From Massilia timonae CCUG 45783 (GTDB lineage: Bacteria > Pseudomonadota > Gammaproteobacteria > Burkholderiales > Burkholderiaceae_D): a stretch of DNA of 64,000 bases. Within the stretch, counting starts at the first letter, position 1; every line of letters begins with the position of its first letter. Shown here in pieces: positions 48,672 through 58,242 of this stretch. Below the pieces are notes generated by a model. That model worked only from the letters and a program-made list of their open reading frames with translations, was not told the DNA's origin and did not search any database. Position numbers and translations under genes: made by a program. Where the stretch lies: assembly GCF_000315425.1 (NCBI RefSeq), contig NZ_JH992922.1:460873-524872 (forward strand). The letters are read 5' to 3'.

Positions 48672-49855
48672 ACGCGCCGCACCCATTCCCCATCCAGCGC
48701 ATCGAACTGCCGACCGGTGTCCTCGACCTGCGCATCGACAGCGGCGCGTCCGAACTCGACGCCCTGCTCGGCTTTGCCGCGCGCGCCAACGCCAAGCGCG
48801 GCTTCCTGTTCCTCAGCAAGGTGCTGGGCAAGCACTGGCCGGCACAACCGATCGACATGCTGACGGTGCACGAGCGCCTGGCCGCGACCGTGCCGCAGCT
48901 CAAAGGCGCGGTCCAGGGCCCGGTGGTGTTCATCGCCATGGCGGAGACCGCGATCGGCCTGGGCCAGGGCGTGTTCGAAGCCTGGCTGCGCGCCCATCCG
49001 GGCCAACAGGCGCTGTTCCTGCACACCACCCGCTACCGGGTCGGCGATGGCCCGCTGATCGAATTCGAGGAAGCGCACAGTCACGCGCCGCGCCAGTTCC
49101 TGCACGCGCCGGTCGAGCCCGAGCTGCACGCTCTGCTGCTGGCCGCACGCACCCTGGTGCTGGTCGACGACGAAGCCAGCACCGGCAATACCTTCGTCAA
49201 CCTGGCCGCCGCCTGTCGCCGCCTGAATCCGGGCCTGGAACGGGTGCACCTGGCCACCATCACCAATTTCATGGGCCGCGCCGCGACCGACGCGCTGGAC
49301 GCCCGCTTCGGCATGCCGGTGACGAGCGGCGCGCTGGTCGAGGGCGAATTCAGCTTCGCGCAGGGAGCGCTGCCGCCCGACCGCGGCGTGGCGCAGCGCT
49401 ATGCGGAAGACGCCGACCGCGGCGCCAGCCCCGCCTTCGGCCGCCTCGGCACGGCGCGGGCATTGCGGGCGCCGGAGCGACTGGCGGCGCGCCTGGCCGG
49501 CGAGTTCGCGCCCGGCAGCCGGGTGCTGGTGCTGGGCACCGGCGAATTCATGCACGTCTCGACCCTGTTCGGCGCCGCCCTGCAGCGCCATGGCGTCGAC
49601 GTGGTGGTGCAGTCGACCACGCGTTCGCCGATCCTCACCTGGGGCGCGGTGAGCCATGCCTTGACCTTCCCCGACAACTACGGCGAGGGCATCGCGAATT
49701 ACCTGTACAACGTCGCGCCCGGCCAGTACGAGCACGTGCTGGTCTGTCACGAGACCGCGCCCGGCCCCGCGCTGTTCCAGCTGGCCGGCCAGCTGAACGC
49801 GCGGCTATTCCACTTCCAGTCCGAGGACCACGTTGAAGAAGTTCCTGTTCGCTGA
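48668..49855 (+). CDS. Phosphoribosyltransferase with C-terminal TRSP domain (Ter operon)
   Basis: 395 residues. The PRPP loop is VDDEASTGNT at residues 166-175, the type I PRTase signature. The C-terminal domain carries TRSP at residues 318-321 in QSTTRSPILTWG, the motif that names the TRSP domain, followed by DNYGEGIANYLYNV. It probably transfers ribose-5-phosphate from PRPP onto a base-like moiety. It overlaps the ATP-grasp gene by four bases, and the HAD gene begins inside its 3' end. Confidence 0.87.
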   Translation: MNAPHPFPIQRIELPTGVLDLRIDSGASELDALLGFAARANAKRGFLFLSKVLGKHWPAQPIDMLTVHERLAATVPQLKGAVQGPVVFIAMAETAIGLGQGVFEAWLRAHPGQQALFLHTTRYRVGDGPLIEFEEAHSHAPRQFLHAPVEPELHALLLAARTLVLVDDEASTGNTFVNLAAACRRLNPGLERVHLATITNFMGRAATDALDARFGMPVTSGALVEGEFSFAQGALPPDRGVAQRYAEDADRGASPAFGRLGTARALRAPERLAARLAGEFAPGSRVLVLGTGEFMHVSTLFGAALQRHGVDVVVQSTTRSPILTWGAVSHALTFPDNYGEGIANYLYNVAPGQYEHVLVCHETAPGPALFQLAGQLNARLFHFQSEDHVEEVPVR

Positions 49856-50597
49856 CCTGGACGACACGCTGTTCCAGACCTTCGGCAAATGCGGCGCGCA
49901 CCGGGACACCCCGGGCGCCCTGGAGCCGGCCGCCTATTACAAGGACGGCAGCATCTGTTCCTATACCACGCCTTCGCAGCGCTCGTTCCTGGCGCTGCTG
50001 CAGGACGGGATGACGATGATCCCGACCACCGCGCGCGACCTCGACGGCCTGCGCCGGGTGTCGCTGCCGTTCGACAGCTACGCCGTCATCAATTATGGCG
50101 GCGTGGTGCTCGAGCCGGGCGGCGCGCTCGACCAGCCCTGGCTGGACGGCATGCGCACGGCGATGCATGCCGCGCTGCCCGGCCTGCAAGAGCTGGCCGC
50201 CCACATCGACGACCATGGGAAGCGCAGCGGCTATGGCGGCCGCGCGCGCATGATCGAGGATTTCGCCACCCCGTTCTTCCTGGTGGTGAAGGATCCGGAC
50301 AAACAGGCCGAGCGCCTGGCGCCGCTCGAGGAAGACGTGGTGCGGCCCTGGATCGCCGACGGCGACCGCGATTACTTCATCCACCGCAACGGCAACAACC
50401 TGGCCATCCTGCCCAAGGCGCTCAACAAGGCCAACGCGGTGGCCCACATCACCCAGCGCCTGAAGCGCGAATTCGGCGAGATCGTCACCTTCGGCATGGG
50501 CGACAGCCGCTCGGACGCGCGCTTCATGGCTGCCTGCGACTACGCCATCATCCCGCGCGGCACGCAGCTCGCCGGCATCACCGTGGGGGCGCTGTGA
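49833..50597 (+). CDS. HAD-family phosphatase of the Ter operon
   Basis: 254 residues from a TTG at 49833; no ATG or GTG fits the conserved start MKKFLFADLDDTLFQT. Motif I is DLDDT with both Asp residues, and the late motif is FGMGDSRSDARFM. A cap insertion lies between them. It is probably a phosphatase acting on the phosphoribosylated intermediate. It overlaps the PRTase-TRSP gene by 23 bases and the next gene by four (GTGA). The TTG start and overlap suggest low, coupled translation. Confidence 0.85.
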   Translation: MKKFLFADLDDTLFQTFGKCGAHRDTPGALEPAAYYKDGSICSYTTPSQRSFLALLQDGMTMIPTTARDLDGLRRVSLPFDSYAVINYGGVVLEPGGALDQPWLDGMRTAMHAALPGLQELAAHIDDHGKRSGYGGRARMIEDFATPFFLVVKDPDKQAERLAPLEEDVVRPWIADGDRDYFIHRNGNNLAILPKALNKANAVAHITQRLKREFGEIVTFGMGDSRSDARFMAACDYAIIPRGTQLAGITVGAL

Positions 50598-51691
50598 GCG
50601 ACTGGGAAGACTTCTCCGGCAGCTACCGCAAGGGCGAGGTCAGCTTCCTGCTGCGCCGCCTGCCGCAGGAGGGCTTCGTCGACGTCGCCGAGAAGGAAGC
50701 GCTGATCCAGAGCGGCCGGCGCCACTACAGCCAGATGCTGTCGCCCGAGTCGGCGCCGTCGGCGCGCTACATGGCGCTGTTCGACGAGGCCTGCCGCGCC
50801 AACAACGCGCGCATGGCGCGCGACTGCCTGCGCCTGGCCCGCCTGATCGCCGCGCGCCCGCTGCACCGGCTGGCGCTGGTGTCGCTGGCGCGCGCCGGCA
50901 CCCCGGTCGGGGTGGTCGTCGCCCGCCTGCTGCGCGAGCTGTTCGGACGCGACGCCGTGCACTATTCGGTGTCGATCGTGCGCGATCGCGGCATCGACGC
51001 CGCCGCCCTGCGCCACATCCTGGCGCACGGGCACCAGCCCGATTCCATCGTCTTCCTCGACGGCTGGACCGGCAAGGGCGTGATCGCGCGCGAACTGGCC
51101 GGCTCGATCGAGGTGTTCAACGTGCGCCACGGCACCCATATCGACGCCGGCCTGCACGTGCTGTCCGACCTGGCCGGCGCTAGCGCCTGCGCCGCCTCGT
51201 GCGACGACTACCTGATCCCGTCGAGCATCCTGAACGCCACGGTGTCGGGCCTGGTGAGCCGCACGGTGATGAGCGAGGACATGCGCGCCGACGACTTCCA
51301 CGGCTGCGTGTTCTACGAACAGTTCGCGGCGGTGGACCGCTCGCAGGCGTTCGCCGACGAGCTGCTGGCGCTGGCGCTGGCGCAAGCCGACACGCTGCCG
51401 CGCGCGGAAGCGATCGACGCCGCGGCCGCGCGCGCGCGCTCGCAGGACTACATCGGCGCCGCGATGCGGCGCTACGGCATTGCCGACGTCAACCTGGTCA
51501 AGCCCGGCATTGGCGAAGCCACGCGCGTGCTGCTGCGCCGCGTGCCGCGCCTGGTCGTGCTGCGCGACCCTGGCGCCGCCGAAGTGGCGCACCTGGCCGT
51601 GCTGGCCGAAGAAAAACGGGTGCCGGTCGAGATCGACCCGCACCTGCCCTATCACGCAGTATCCCTGATCAGGAGTGCATCGGATGGCTAA
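50594..51691 (+). CDS. Second PRTase-like protein of the Ter operon (StiP/PRTase_1 type)
   Basis: 365 residues from a GTG that overlaps the HAD stop. It contains LVSLARAGTPVGVVVARLL and a degenerate PRPP-type loop VFLDGWTGKGVIARELA. The family was once called cysteine protease StiP, but the fold is predicted to be a phosphoribosyltransferase, often with a PELOTA-like RNA-binding part toward the C-terminus. The C-terminal stretch here (about residues 285-355) could be that part. The ribosyl acceptor is not known. Confidence 0.82.
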   Translation: MSDWEDFSGSYRKGEVSFLLRRLPQEGFVDVAEKEALIQSGRRHYSQMLSPESAPSARYMALFDEACRANNARMARDCLRLARLIAARPLHRLALVSLARAGTPVGVVVARLLRELFGRDAVHYSVSIVRDRGIDAAALRHILAHGHQPDSIVFLDGWTGKGVIARELAGSIEVFNVRHGTHIDAGLHVLSDLAGASACAASCDDYLIPSSILNATVSGLVSRTVMSEDMRADDFHGCVFYEQFAAVDRSQAFADELLALALAQADTLPRAEAIDAAAARARSQDYIGAAMRRYGIADVNLVKPGIGEATRVLLRRVPRLVVLRDPGAAEVAHLAVLAEEKRVPVEIDPHLPYHAVSLIRSASDG

Positions 51692-52594
51692 ATCACTGGG
51701 CGCGTCGCTGTACGTGCCGGCCAATCACAAGAACCTGACCGCGATCGCCAATGGCGAGCGCTTGCCGCACGCGCGCTCGCTGATCTTCTGCACCGAGGAT
51801 TCGATCGCCGACCGGGAACTCAGCTGGTCGCTGTTCAACCTGTCGGTGGTGCTGGCGAACATGCGCCTGGACGTGGCGGCCGACCGCTTCGTGCGGGTGC
51901 GCAATCCCGAAGTGCTGGCGCGCGTGCTGGCCATGCCCGGCGCCGAGAAGCTCACCGGCTTCGTGCTGCCCAAGATCACGCGCCACAACTTCGACAGCTA
52001 TTTCAAGCTGGTGCGCCACACCGGACACGTGTTGATGCCGACCCTGGAGACGGCCGAGGCCTTCGACGACGGCGAAATGCAGGGCCTGCGCGCCGCCCTG
52101 GAGGCGCCGGGCGTGCGCCACCGCATCCTGGCGCTGCGCATCGGCGGCAACGACCTGCTGGCCCTGCTCGGCCTGCGCCGCCCGCGCGGCATGACCTTGT
52201 ACCGCACGCCGCTCGGGCCGGTGATCTCGCGCCTGGTGACGACCTTCCGGCCCTACGGCTTCATGCTGACCGCGCCGGTGTTCGAATACCTCGACCTGCC
52301 CGAACTGCTGGACCAGGAAGTGATCGAAGACCTGGCCCACGGCATGGTCGGCAAGACCGCGATCCATCCTACCCAGATCGCGGCGATCGAGCAGCACTTC
52401 AAGGTGACGCCGCAAGACCTGGCGGTGGCGCGCGCCATCCTCGACGCCTCGAGCCCGGCGGTGTTCCGCATGGACGACGCGATGCAGGAAGTCGCCACCC
52501 ACCGCGCCTGGGCCGAGCGCACCCTCGAACAATCGCGCCTGTTCGGCTCGCGCGCCGAACTGGGCCACAAACCATTCCTGGAAGGAGAACCCTC

Positions 52595-52598
<4 letters not shown>
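51684..52598 (+). CDS. CitE-like (HpcH/HpaI) C-C bond lyase of the Ter operon
   Basis: 304 residues from the ATG at 51684, preceded by an AGGAG box. The TIM barrel shows SLIFCTEDSIADRE (acidic residues used for Mg), ILALRIGGNDLLALLGL, and GKTAIHPTQIAAIEQHF near the C-terminus, as in citrate lyase beta subunits. It likely breaks or forms a C-C bond in the pathway metabolite. It overlaps the previous gene by eight bases and terA by four. Confidence 0.87.
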
Positions 52599-53938
<1,340 letters not shown>

Positions 53939-53957
53939 ACCCGTTACGGCAGGGCTG

Positions 53958-54530
53958 CTACCACTTGCAGCCCTTGTCGGTGATCGTCTCGATGGCGAGC
54001 GGCACCAGCAACAGCAGGTTGACCGTCGTCCGGCCCTCGGCATACTTGGTCTGGCAGTCAGGGCGCTTCGCCCTGCGCACCGCGCGTGACAGGTCGCTGT
54101 CGTCGCTGGCGCGCATCTGTTCGGATTCGCGCAGGCTTTGCAGCGCGGTCGGCGCCCGCGCGCTTTCCACTTGCCGCGCCGCGGCGCGCAAGGATTCCAT
54201 ATCGATGGTCCTGGCCGGCGCCAGCGTCTGCTGACTGTCCGTCGCCGGCGGCGTCTCGGGCGCCGCGGCGAGCGGCGCCGGTGGCGTTGGCATTTCCACG
54301 GCCGGCGCCCTCATCCGATTCGGCCGGCGCAGCGGCGCCGCCGTGACCGGAGGCGGCGCGAGCGCCGCTGCCGGCGCCGGCGGCCGCGGCGCCGGAATGA
54401 AGACGACCGCAACGTAGTCGACGGGCGCCTCCGCGTAGCGCGCATCGGGCGTTTCCGCGAAGCGCAGCAGCGCAAGCACGAACAGGAGATGCGCCAGCGC
54501 GACCAGCGCGCCGGAGACGCCCCGCGTCAA
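53958..54530 (-). CDS. TonB-like small membrane-anchored protein, unknown function
   Basis: 190 residues from a TTG that overlaps the stop of the previous gene (TTGA). An N-terminal transmembrane helix (about residues 6-24) precedes a Pro/Ala-rich periplasmic region (about 45-110) and a C-terminal part with YAEGRTTVNLLLLVPLAIETI and a final CKW. There are two Cys residues near the end (PDCQTK and GCKW) that could pair. The layout resembles the TonB-like protein at 15461-16402. It is convergent with terA, 19 bases away. Confidence 0.7.
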   Translation of the reverse strand: MTRGVSGALVALAHLLFVLALLRFAETPDARYAEAPVDYVAVVFIPAPRPPAPAAALAPPPVTAAPLRRPNRMRAPAVEMPTPPAPLAAAPETPPATDSQQTLAPARTIDMESLRAAARQVESARAPTALQSLRESEQMRASDDSDLSRAVRRAKRPDCQTKYAEGRTTVNLLLLVPLAIETITDKGCKW

Positions 54531-55429
54531 GCGTCGTCCCGCCGGCGAAGCCGCGCCGCCAGCAGTTCGGGGCGGTCGAGATACAGGAACACGTAACGCG
54601 GCAGGCGCTTCCTCGCTTGCCAGTGCAGGATATCGATGCGCGCGTCGTCGGCGAGCACCAGCACGCAGTTCGGCTTGTCGAACGGCGTGACCAGCAGCGT
54701 GTCCCGGCTCGCCACCCCATGGCGCCGGCGCCAGATCGGCAGCGGCGCATCGACCCTCTCCAGGCGCGCGACCGCCGCCAGCGGCAGCACGCCTTCGACA
54801 CGCGCTCCCACGCTCAGGTGCAGCGCATCGTCCGTCATGACATGACGCCCTGCCCCGATATGCCAGCGGTCGCCGAGCACCCAGGCCAGCGTGTACAGCA
54901 CGGCGACGGCGCCGAGGACGTGCAGCAGGGCCAGCTTGCCGGCATCCTCGACGAACAGGTTCAGCAGCAGGACGTGCACCGGCAGCTCGAGCAACAGGCT
55001 GACGAAGACGACGGCGGTGGCGGTGCCGTAGGCGCCGCGTTCCAGGTAGGTCAGCGCGACGCCGTCCGGCAGCGTGCACGCAGCGGTTTGCCGCCGCAGG
55101 CGCCTGAAGCAGCCGATCCACAGCAGGCGGTCAAGCCGGAGCATCCCCACCAGTTCGGGCGGCAGCAGCGCCGTTACCCGCGCATGCCATGGGGCCCGGG
55201 CCGCATGCGCGCTGCGCAGGCGCTGCCAGGCGTCCGGCGCGTGGGCGATGTCTTTCGCCATCAGCAGCAACAGGGGCAAGGACAGGCCGAGACTGCGCAA
55301 GAAGGGCTTGGCGGCATCAGGAGCGAGCGTCCTGGCGATGGAGACCAGGAATAAGGCGGCGAGACCCCAACCGGCTAGATCGCGCCAGGATGTGGTGCGC
55401 AAGGAGGAAACAAGTGAGGGCGGCTGCAT
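54527..55429 (-). CDS. Multi-pass membrane protein with C-terminal PH-like region, unknown function
   Basis: 300 residues. There appear to be two hydrophobic helices at about residues 18-58 and two at about 138-190, then a soluble C-terminal part (about 205-290) with a beta-rich pattern (LHLSVGARVEGVLPLAAVARLE, TLLVTPFDKPNCVLVLAD) similar to bacterial PH-like domains. No enzyme motif is visible. Its stop overlaps the TTG start of the TonB-like gene, so they form a pair. It is divergent from the Hcp gene. Confidence 0.72.
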   Translation of the reverse strand: MQPPSLVSSLRTTSWRDLAGWGLAALFLVSIARTLAPDAAKPFLRSLGLSLPLLLLMAKDIAHAPDAWQRLRSAHAARAPWHARVTALLPPELVGMLRLDRLLWIGCFRRLRRQTAACTLPDGVALTYLERGAYGTATAVVFVSLLLELPVHVLLLNLFVEDAGKLALLHVLGAVAVLYTLAWVLGDRWHIGAGRHVMTDDALHLSVGARVEGVLPLAAVARLERVDAPLPIWRRRHGVASRDTLLVTPFDKPNCVLVLADDARIDILHWQARKRLPRYVFLYLDRPELLAARLRRRDDA

Positions 55430-55840
55430 GGATCGACGATAGGAGGATGAACCATTCGATTACAGCATGCGGAAGGAATATGAACAACGGCTGGCGATCG
55501 CCACATAGAAGATCATGCGCCTCGCATGGCTGAAATGAGACCAGCTCCCTGCGACGTGGAACTGCGCTCGTTGCAAAGCATCACCGGGCCTGACTTATTG
55601 TCCGCTTGATGCTCAGGAGGCCAAGGATTGACTCGTGCCAAGTCCTTGTGTTCGGCTTGGCGCAACAATGCCCTCTTGAGTTCGCCAACTTTCCTCAAGG
55701 GGGCGCCACATGCACGTCTGGACAGCCCTTGCGCTGGAAGTCCTCGCCACGCCGAACCGCAACAGAACCGCCAGCGCCCGCAAGAGGCGCATCACGAAGT
55801 ATTTCCAAAGGCACTTCAACCTGAACCACGGAGACTACAA
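55430..55840. promoter_or_regulatory. Upstream region of the Hcp cassette, 411 bases without a gene
   Basis: No supported gene. It separates divergent units, so it should hold the promoters of the membrane pair and of hcp, but no convincing -35/-10 pair was found. A weak hairpin is present around 55670-55703 (CTTGAG...CTCAAG). A GGAG box lies 7 bases before the hcp ATG. Confidence 0.4.
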
Positions 55841-56335
55841 ATGGCAATCGACGTGTATCTGCAGATTGACGGTATCAAGGGTGAATCCCATGACGACAAG
55901 CACAAGGACTGGATCGAAATCGTGCAGGCTCAATGGGGTGTGGCGCAACCTGTCAGCTCGCCGGGCTCCGCTACCGGTGGCCGCACCACGGGGCGCAGCG
56001 AATACTGCACGCTGTCGCTGGCCAAGCTCGCCGACCTCGCATCGCCTGTACTGATGCAGCACTGCTCGAACGGCAAAACCATCCCGAAGGCGAAGATGGA
56101 ATTCATGCGAGCCGATGGTGACGGCAATCGGGTGAAGTATTATGAGGTCGAGTTAGAGAACGTACTGATCGGCAACATGGAACAGATGGTGGCGGAGGGA
56201 AGCATCCTGCGTGACCACATCTCCCTCCACTTCAGCAAGGTCAAATGGAGGTACACGCAGCAAAAGATCGGCGGCGGTACGGGCGGTCAAACCGCCGGCG
56301 GCTGGGACCTGGGCTGCAACAAGTCGTGCGCGTAA
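55841..56335 (+). CDS. hcp: Type VI secretion system tube protein Hcp
   Basis: 164 residues. It starts MAIDVYLQIDGIKGESHD and has TTGRSEYCTLSLAKLADLASP, CSNGKTIPKAKMEFMRADG and YYEVELENVLI, the Hcp1 family pattern. Hexameric Hcp rings form the inner tube and can carry effectors in their lumen. No other T6SS structural genes are in the window, so this is an orphan hcp linked to a small effector, 11 bases upstream of it. Confidence 0.93.
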   Translation: MAIDVYLQIDGIKGESHDDKHKDWIEIVQAQWGVAQPVSSPGSATGGRTTGRSEYCTLSLAKLADLASPVLMQHCSNGKTIPKAKMEFMRADGDGNRVKYYEVELENVLIGNMEQMVAEGSILRDHISLHFSKVKWRYTQQKIGGGTGGQTAGGWDLGCNKSCA

Positions 56336-56346
56336 CGGAGGTGGAC

Positions 56347-56844
56347 ATGGCCGATCAAAAAGACGACCCGCTCCGGCCCACCCAGGACTCGCGCGGCTTC
56401 TTCATGCTGCCGCGTTCGCCGGCAGAGTCCGGCTACTACACCTACGGCACCATGGACAACAAGCCGGACAGGGGTGGATACCAGTACCCTCACCCGATCA
56501 TGATGCAGGCAATTCTGCGCGTGGGCCTGGAGTGGCAGGCCATTGATCGGCGCCGCTTCGGCATCGGTAACATCAGTCGTGCTGACGCATTCGATGACGA
56601 TGATCACGACTCCCATCTGGACGGCCTGCAGGTGGATGTCCGGCCACTTCGTAAGGATGGGCTCGAAGAACCGGTGACATGGAGGCAAGCGCAGCTGTAC
56701 GACAGAGATGGGACAGCGAAACTGATCGAGTTGTTCCGCACCTTCGCCCCGGTCAGGCTCGTTCTGTTCAACGACACCAGCATCCCGTTCGTTAGGACAG
56801 CCAGGCGTCATGACGACCATTTCCATGTAGCCTTGATCGGATGA
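56347..56844 (+). CDS. Putative T6SS peptidoglycan endopeptidase effector (MepA/LAS metallopeptidase-like)
   Basis: 165 residues without a signal peptide. It carries His90 and Asp97 in DSHLDGLQVDVRP and HxH at His158/His160 in HDDHFHVALIG. The HxxxxxxD and HxH pattern matches the zinc site of penicillin-insensitive murein endopeptidase MepA and LAS peptidases, which cut D-Ala-DAP cross-links. A cytoplasmic form directly behind hcp and in front of a secreted small protein fits a T6SS effector delivered to a rival's periplasm. A GGAGG box sets the start. Activity is inferred. Confidence 0.82.
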   Translation: MADQKDDPLRPTQDSRGFFMLPRSPAESGYYTYGTMDNKPDRGGYQYPHPIMMQAILRVGLEWQAIDRRRFGIGNISRADAFDDDDHDSHLDGLQVDVRPLRKDGLEEPVTWRQAQLYDRDGTAKLIELFRTFAPVRLVLFNDTSIPFVRTARRHDDHFHVALIG

Positions 56845-57245
56845 GTATGCGCAAATTGACCTTGCTAGTTCTCGCTGGCCTGTGCCAGATAGGCAGCGCT
56901 GCCGAAGACAACAAAAAGCCCCACGAGCTGAATCAGTGGAACCCGCTCAATGCCAACTACAAGATTCACTCAGGCGGCACTGCCTATTCGGAGCTTCCTA
57001 CGAAGACAGACAGCGCACTTTCGGTCGCTTTCAGGGACGAAGCGGCGAGACAGGTGTTCGAGCAGATCGGGCCGGACGTAGAGCCCGTCTGTGGGAGCGG
57101 CGAAAAGGGTTATCGGGTACGAGAGAAAAAGGGCATCTATTGCTCATTTACTCCTCGCTTGGAAAATCCTAAAAACTCACTTTACCGATGCTGGATAGGG
57201 ATCGACCTGCGAACTGGCGAGGGCGACGTTCGGGTAACGTGTTGA
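56841..57245 (+). CDS. Putative periplasmic immunity protein for the endopeptidase effector
   Basis: 134 residues. A signal peptide (about residues 1-20, cut near GSA-AEDN) precedes a mature part with four Cys residues (VCGSG, IYCSF, YRCWIG and VTC at the end), which could form two disulfides. No known family was recognised. The ATG overlaps the effector stop (ATGA). A periplasmic partner encoded directly after a peptidoglycan hydrolase effector is the usual layout of an immunity gene. The role is inferred from position and export signal. Confidence 0.72.
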   Translation: MSMRKLTLLVLAGLCQIGSAAEDNKKPHELNQWNPLNANYKIHSGGTAYSELPTKTDSALSVAFRDEAARQVFEQIGPDVEPVCGSGEKGYRVREKKGIYCSFTPRLENPKNSLYRCWIGIDLRTGEGDVRVTC

Positions 57246-57394
57246 ACCGATGCCCACAGAATCCCTTCGGCAACGACTTGCCCGAAAGGTGAGAAATCCA
57301 GGGATGTACGCTCTGCTCGCTTGAGATTGGTGCGGAAGATGAAGCCCGGCAGGAGCAGGAAAAAAACGATCAGCGCAGGCAACGCGACGTTCAT
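57182..57394 (-). pseudogene. Truncated membrane-protein gene, 5' fragment
   Basis: The first 50 codons read like the conserved start of an uncharacterised membrane protein: a hydrophobic helix (LPALIVFFLLLPGFIF) and then RAERTSLDFSPFGQVVAEGILWA. The frame then runs antisense into the 3' end of the immunity gene and stops. The recognisable part ends at about 57246, exactly at the immunity stop codon, so the rest of the gene was lost at the junction. It follows a 63-residue gene by 12 bases on the same strand. Confidence 0.6.
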
Positions 57395-57406
57395 CAGAAC
57401 GTGGTG

Positions 57407-57598
57407 TTATGCGGCCTTGGGTACGATAGTAACGCGAACCGACTGACCGTCGTCACGGCGAATCTTGAACTCGCCTGCAGCAGCCTGGCGTGCCGTTTGC
57501 GGGAGGCTCCGTTTGCTGGTCATGAACTGGCGCAACTGGTCCCGAGCTTGCGGATCAGCAAGGAGTTCTGACGCGAGCTGGCTTTTCAAGGCTTTCAT
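57407..57598 (-). CDS. Small protein of unknown function
   Basis: 63 residues. It has a helical N-terminal half (MKALKSQLASELLADPQARDQLRQF) and a short beta-like C-terminal half (GEFKIRRDDGQSVRVTIVPKAA). No family was recognised. It is encoded 12 bases upstream of the truncated membrane-protein gene, and the two probably formed an operon before the truncation. Whether it is still used without its partner is not clear. Confidence 0.6.
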   Translation of the reverse strand: MKALKSQLASELLADPQARDQLRQFMTSKRSLPQTARQAAAGEFKIRRDDGQSVRVTIVPKAA

Positions 57599-57655
57599 GC
57601 TTTAACTATGCCACAAGTAAAAAACGATTGCATCTGACGATACGCTTTCTTGCGC

Positions 57656-57693
57656 ATAAAAACAGAAGGCCGGCTCGCTAAGCGATACCGGCC
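57656..57693 (-). terminator. Intrinsic terminator after rpsJ
   Basis: On the minus strand: GGCCGG-TA-TCGC, loop, GCGA-G-CCGGCC, followed by TTCTGTTTTTATG. It lies about 40 bases after the rpsJ stop and would end the str-operon transcript there, before the accessory region. Confidence 0.75.
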
Positions 57694-57733
57694 CCATGTC
57701 CATCGGCGGAAGACTCCGCCAGATGAAAAAATA

Positions 57734-58051
57734 TTACTGCAGCTTGATTTCGACGTCGACGCCAGCTGGCAGGTCCAGCTTCATCAGTGCGTCAACGGTC
57801 TTGTCGGTCGGGTCCACGATGTCCATCAGACGCTGGTGCGTACGGATTTCGAACTGGTCGCGCGAGGTCTTGTTCACGTGTGGGGAACGCAGCACGTCGA
57901 AACGCTGGATGCGGGTCGGCAGTGGGACTGGGCCCTTGACGACGGCGCCGGTGCGCTTGGCGGTGTCGACGATTTCCAGTGCGGACTGGTCGATCAGCTT
58001 GTAGTCAAACGCTTTCAGGCGGATACGGATTTTCTGGTTTGGAGCGGACAT
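57734..58051 (-). CDS. rpsJ: 30S ribosomal protein S10
   Basis: 105 residues. It starts [19 protein letters not shown] and contains [22 protein letters not shown], diagnostic for S10. S10 also serves as the NusE transcription factor. In most bacteria rplC follows directly; here a terminator follows, and rplC lies about 17.6 kb away. It is the last gene of the str unit. Confidence 0.98.
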   Translation of the reverse strand: MSAPNQKIRIRLKAFDYKLIDQSALEIVDTAKRTGAVVKGPVPLPTRIQRFDVLRSPHVNKTSRDQFEIRTHQRLMDIVDPTDKTVDALMKLDLPAGVDVEIKLQ

Positions 58052-58129
58052 GCTAATTCCTTTAAAAGAACGTTCCGGCTTGCTGCCGGCAATGTGGTAA
58101 AGGTACTTCGGTACTGCTCAAGAGGCGGG

Positions 58130-58138
58130 AGTATATCA
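58130..58138 (-). promoter_or_regulatory. Extended -10 promoter candidate for rpsJ
   Basis: On the minus strand: TGATATACT, an extended -10 element (TGn before TATACT), about 80 bases before rpsJ. The -35 position matches poorly. It lies between the tuf 3' hairpin and rpsJ, so rpsJ could be expressed alone as well as with tuf. Confidence 0.45.
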
Positions 58139-58155
58139 TCGTTCCCGCTCAAACA

Positions 58156-58187
58156 GATGGGGACAGACCAAAAAGTCTGTCCCCATC
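58156..58187. repeat. Palindrome between tuf and rpsJ
   Basis: GATGGGGACAGAC (58156-58168), loop CAAAAA, GTCTGTCCCCATC (58175-58187): 13-base perfect arms. The TCTGTCCCC-type core is a common dispersed palindrome in this bacterial group. It could act as a terminator or as an RNA stability element at the tuf 3' end. Confidence 0.75.
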
Positions 58188-58242
58188 GTTGTGCCGGCAA
58201 GACGCTCCGGAGAGCGCCTACCTGCGATCAAGGCCTGATGAA

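Noticed and set aside
50594..51691. Cysteine protease StiP
   Set aside because: No protease Cys-His pair was recognised; the PRPP-like loop and operon context favour a phosphoribosyltransferase-type fold.
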